DNA of 15,562 nt, from positions 1-15,562 of the forward strand of contig CAZDOD010000057.1 in the NCBI GenBank assembly GCA_964506935.1. Reading direction: 5' to 3'. Position numbers and translations under genes: made by a program. This document shows positions 13,214 to 15,562 of the stretch, in pieces; positions within the stretch are counted from its first letter, which is position 1, and each line of letters opens with the position of its first letter. A model generated the notes under the pieces. That model did not search any database. It was given only the letters and a program-made list of their open reading frames with translations, and was not told the origin of the DNA. This DNA comes from CAZDOD01 sp964506935. Lineage in GTDB: Bacteria > Desulfobacterota > Zymogenia > Zymogenales > Zymogenaceae.

Positions 13214-14446
13214 TTATTCATCGGTTCTTACAGAGTCTCTTAGCCTCATCGTGAGCTCCCTCAAGAAAGACTCGCTGTCCGTGACGATCCCCAGTGCCTG
13301 AAATGTTCCCCTGTCCGTGAGCTTCGTGACGACGGCGGGGTTGATATCTACGGCTATCGTCCTGACGAACGCCGGAAGGAGGTTCCCGACGGCGACGGAG
13401 TGAAGCGTCGTGGCTATCATCAGGGCGAGGCCGACACCCGATATGTGAGACCTCATCTTCGATTGCGCCATGATTACATCGGTAATGACCTCCGGCATTG
13501 GCCCATCGTCCCTTATCGAGCCTGCCAGGACGAACGGGATATTGTTTTTTATAAGAGAGTACATTACGCCGCTCTTTATGATACCCTTGTCTACGGCCTG
13601 TCTGATGCCGCCGGCCTCCCTTACGATATTGATCGCCCTGAGGTGGTATTCATGGCCGCCCGATGCCGGTATCCCCTTATCGAGATAGATCCCGAGGGAT
13701 GTCCCAAACAGGGCGTACTCTATATCGTGGACGGCAAGGGCGTTTCCCGAAAAAAGCACGTCGACAAATCCCATATCGATGATCTCCGAGAGATACCGCC
13801 CCGACCCCGTGTGGATTACGGCCGGCCCCGCCACGATCAGGATTTTTTTCCCCGCCCTCTTTGAATTTACCATCTCTTCGGCAATTCCCAAGATAAGCTG
13901 TCCCTTCGGTTTTTCCGATGAGACACCGGAGCCCATAAACTCGAATAGTTCCTTCTCCCTCGACCTCTCAAGGGGTGTTACCTTTATCCCGTCGTGTCCG
14001 ACAACAATCCTATCGCCCCTCTTCACCTCACCGATGGGGACGGTCTCGGCCGTCGATTTTTCAGCATTTATCCTCACGCCGCAGTCCATCTCGGGATTCT
14101 TTACATCCCGCCACTTTCCGCCGAGAAAAATTTGCGTCTCGAGATTTGTGGTCGAATAAAAGTCGTCGGGGAAGACCCCGTCCTTTTTAACCTCCTCCCA
14201 CTTCACCTCAAGATCTTTTGACACGACCGCACCAAGGCCCAAAACCACATCTATGATGCCGGAAAGGATGTCTTGCTCATCGGAAAAAATCCTTATCCTC
14301 GCATAACTGGTCTCGGTCTTCTTCTTACCCATCCTAAACTCTTCGACATCGAAGTTACCTCCCCTCTCCATTATCTCCATAAAGACCTTCGGGAGGATTA
14401 GGGAGTCTATGATGTGTCCGGTGAGTTCAATTACCTCTTCGGGCAT
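13214..14446 (-). CDS. LOR/SDH-type protein (TIGR00300 family), putative ornithine cyclodeaminase
   Basis: A 410-residue protein of the LOR/SDH bifunctional-enzyme conserved region family, found alone in archaea and some bacteria and as the C-terminal part of the cyanobacterial ArgZ/AgrE proteins, where it acts as an ornithine cyclodeaminase making proline. The N-terminal third (ELTGHIIDSLILPKVFMEI, then strands with YSTTNLETQIFLGG) matches the family start. The NAD-binding part shows IVAGPAVIHTGSGRYL (204-219), FSGNALAVHDIEYALFGTS (232-250) and VDINPAVVTKLTDRG (366-380). The start ATG has GAGGAG 8 bases upstream. It is the first gene of the minus-strand run and carries its own promoter. Function is by family only; the role in this organism is unproven. 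Confidence 0.85.
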   Translation of the reverse strand: MPEEVIELTGHIIDSLILPKVFMEIMERGGNFDVEEFRMGKKKTETSYARIRIFSDEQDILSGIIDVVLGLGAVVSKDLEVKWEEVKKDGVFPDDFYSTTNLETQIFLGGKWRDVKNPEMDCGVRINAEKSTAETVPIGEVKRGDRIVVGHDGIKVTPLERSREKELFEFMGSGVSSEKPKGQLILGIAEEMVNSKRAGKKILIVAGPAVIHTGSGRYLSEIIDMGFVDVLFSGNALAVHDIEYALFGTSLGIYLDKGIPASGGHEYHLRAINIVREAGGIRQAVDKGIIKSGVMYSLIKNNIPFVLAGSIRDDGPMPEVITDVIMAQSKMRSHISGVGLALMIATTLHSVAVGNLLPAFVRTIAVDINPAVVTKLTDRGTFQALGIVTDSESFLRELTMRLRDSVRTDE

Positions 14447-14474
14447 TTTTGCTTCTCCTCAAATATCAAATTCT

Positions 14475-14503
14475 TTTATATCAGAAAGGATATGGATAGA
14501 CAA
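14475..14503 (-). promoter_or_regulatory. Promoter of the LOR/SDH-threonine aldolase operon
   Basis: On the minus strand TTGTCT (14503-14498), exactly 17 bases, and TATAAA (14480-14475), about 30 bases before the ATG. Its -35 box is 7 bases from the opposing purM -35. Confidence 0.55.
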
Positions 14504-14510
14504 CTATATA

Positions 14511-14539
14511 TTGACAATGGGCGGTTCTTTTGATAATTT
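14511..14539 (+). promoter_or_regulatory. Promoter of purM
   Basis: Perfect TTGACA at 14511-14516, followed by TAATTT at 17 bases (14534-14539) or the better GATAAT at 15 bases. It is divergent from the minus-strand promoter. Confidence 0.45.
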
Positions 14540-14567
14540 TTGATTGAGCTTTAATCTTGAGGTGGAG

Positions 14568-15562
14568 ATGGGGATTACCTACAAGGACTCCGGCGTCGAT
14601 ATAGAGAAGGCCAACCGTTTCCTTGAGAAAATAAAAAAAGATGTTAAGTCAACAAGGACGAAGGGCGTCATCGGGGATATAGGGGGATTCGGGGGATTCT
14701 TCAGACCCGATCTAAAGGGGATGAAAGATCCCGTCCTCGTCTCTTCAACCGACGGTGTCGGAACGAAATTAATCATCGCCCGCATGATGGACATCCACGA
14801 CACCGTGGGGATCGATCTCGTCGGGATGGTCGTAAACGATATAGCGGTTAACGGCGCCGTCCCGCTCTTTTTTCTCGATTACATTGCAACCGGAAAATTA
14901 GATGTCAAGGTCACGGCCGATGTCGTATCGGGCATCGCAAGGGGTTGCATAGAGGCGGAGTGCGCGTTAATAGGTGGTGAGACCGCCGAGATGCCCGATT
15001 TCTACTCACCCGGCACATACGACCTCGCCGGCTTCGGTGTCGGAATCGTGGATAGAAATTCAATCATCGACGGCTCTGCCGTAAAAAACGGCGATCTGAT
15101 ACTCGGAATCCCGTCATCGGGGCTACACAGCAATGGATACTCGCTCGCAAGAAAAATAGTCTTTGATATACTAAAAATGAAGGTGGGGGATTACGTTGAA
15201 GATCTCAGAAAAAAAATCGGCGAAGAGCTCCTCTTACCCACACGAATCTACATTAAGACGATAAAGGCCCTTTTGGGAAAGGTCAATATAGCCGCAATAG
15301 CCCACATCACGGGTGGGGGCCTCGTCGACAACATCGGAAGGCTCCTTCCCGCGGGCCTCGGCGCCGAAATCGACGTCAGGAACTGGGATCCGCCTCCGAT
15401 ATTTAAGTTTTTGAAAGGTGCCGGTAAAATCGAAGACACAGAAATGATGCGAACCTTCAATAACGGGATCGGCCTCGCCATAATCGCTGATATAAATGCC
15501 GCCAATAAGGCTCAAAAAATCCTTTCCGGTATCGGAGAGAAATCCTCCATTATCGGAGAGAT
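14568..15562 (+). CDS. purM: Phosphoribosylformylglycinamidine cyclo-ligase (AIR synthetase), 3' end cut off
   Basis: PurM closes FGAM to aminoimidazole ribotide using ATP, in step five of purine synthesis. The ATG at 14568 follows a GAGGTGG ribosome site, and 331 codons are visible before the edge of an enzyme usually near 345 residues, so only the last stretch is missing. Family signatures appear in order: TYKDSGVDIEKANRF, GGFGGFF, SSTDGVGTKL, GMVVNDIAVNGA, IGGETAEMPDFY, GIPSSGLHSNGYSL, AHITGGGLVDN and FNNGIGLA. No odd residues are seen. It is the only plus-strand gene in the right half and may head a purine operon continuing beyond the window. Confidence 0.95.
   Translation, partial: MGITYKDSGVDIEKANRFLEKIKKDVKSTRTKGVIGDIGGFGGFFRPDLKGMKDPVLVSSTDGVGTKLIIARMMDIHDTVGIDLVGMVVNDIAVNGAVPLFFLDYIATGKLDVKVTADVVSGIARGCIEAECALIGGETAEMPDFYSPGTYDLAGFGVGIVDRNSIIDGSAVKNGDLILGIPSSGLHSNGYSLARKIVFDILKMKVGDYVEDLRKKIGEELLLPTRIYIKTIKALLGKVNIAAIAHITGGGLVDNIGRLLPAGLGAEIDVRNWDPPPIFKFLKGAGKIEDTEMMRTFNNGIGLAIIADINAANKAQKILSGIGEKSSIIGE

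Overview
The window looks like a piece of an anaerobic, probably Desulfobacterota/deltaproteobacterial-type genome. That placement is an inference from the mix of a corrinoid methyl-transfer pair, a TPR-AMIN envelope protein, a LOR/SDH-type enzyme and a radical-SAM peptide cluster; no rRNA or other firm taxonomic marker is present. Almost everything from the left edge to 14446 lies on the minus strand. The exceptions are a TPR-AMIN gene near the middle and purM at the right edge.

Region 1 (1-4120) is the standout. A radical SAM/SPASM enzyme (2237-3730, minus) is followed downstream by a tandem array of at least four paralogous Cys-rich precursor genes (1813-2220, 1162-1641, 511-1002, and one cut by the left edge, 1-305). 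Each precursor has a near-invariant twin-arginine (Tat)-type leader, a fixed N-terminal Cys block, and then a long run with one Cys every four residues. The complete copies carry 20, 26 and 27 Cys. The layout is that of a RiPP locus, in which the radical SAM enzyme would modify the CXXX-repeat cores in the cytoplasm before export. Short RNA-hairpin candidates and 94-bp near-identical upstream blocks accompany the duplicated units.

Region 2 (4121-6865) holds a minus-strand group: a universal stress protein, a PiT phosphate permease and its DUF47/PhoU-like partner, followed after a 75-bp gap by rimI. An 8-bp-arm inverted repeat resembling a DtxR/MntR-type operator lies on the predicted start site of the usp-pit promoter. 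Region 3 (7002-8034, plus) has a strong promoter and a secreted TPR-AMIN protein that lacks an amidase domain.

Region 4 (8086-10485, minus) holds a methyltetrahydrofolate:corrinoid methyltransferase, a cognate B12-binding corrinoid protein, a small unknown ORF and a decayed gene with two in-frame TAA codons. Region 5 (10541-14446, minus) is a tight run: LOR/SDH-type (TIGR00300) protein, threonine aldolase, a class I SAM methyltransferase and a NUDIX hydrolase. At the right edge, purM (plus, incomplete) is divergently transcribed from that run, with back-to-back promoters between them.
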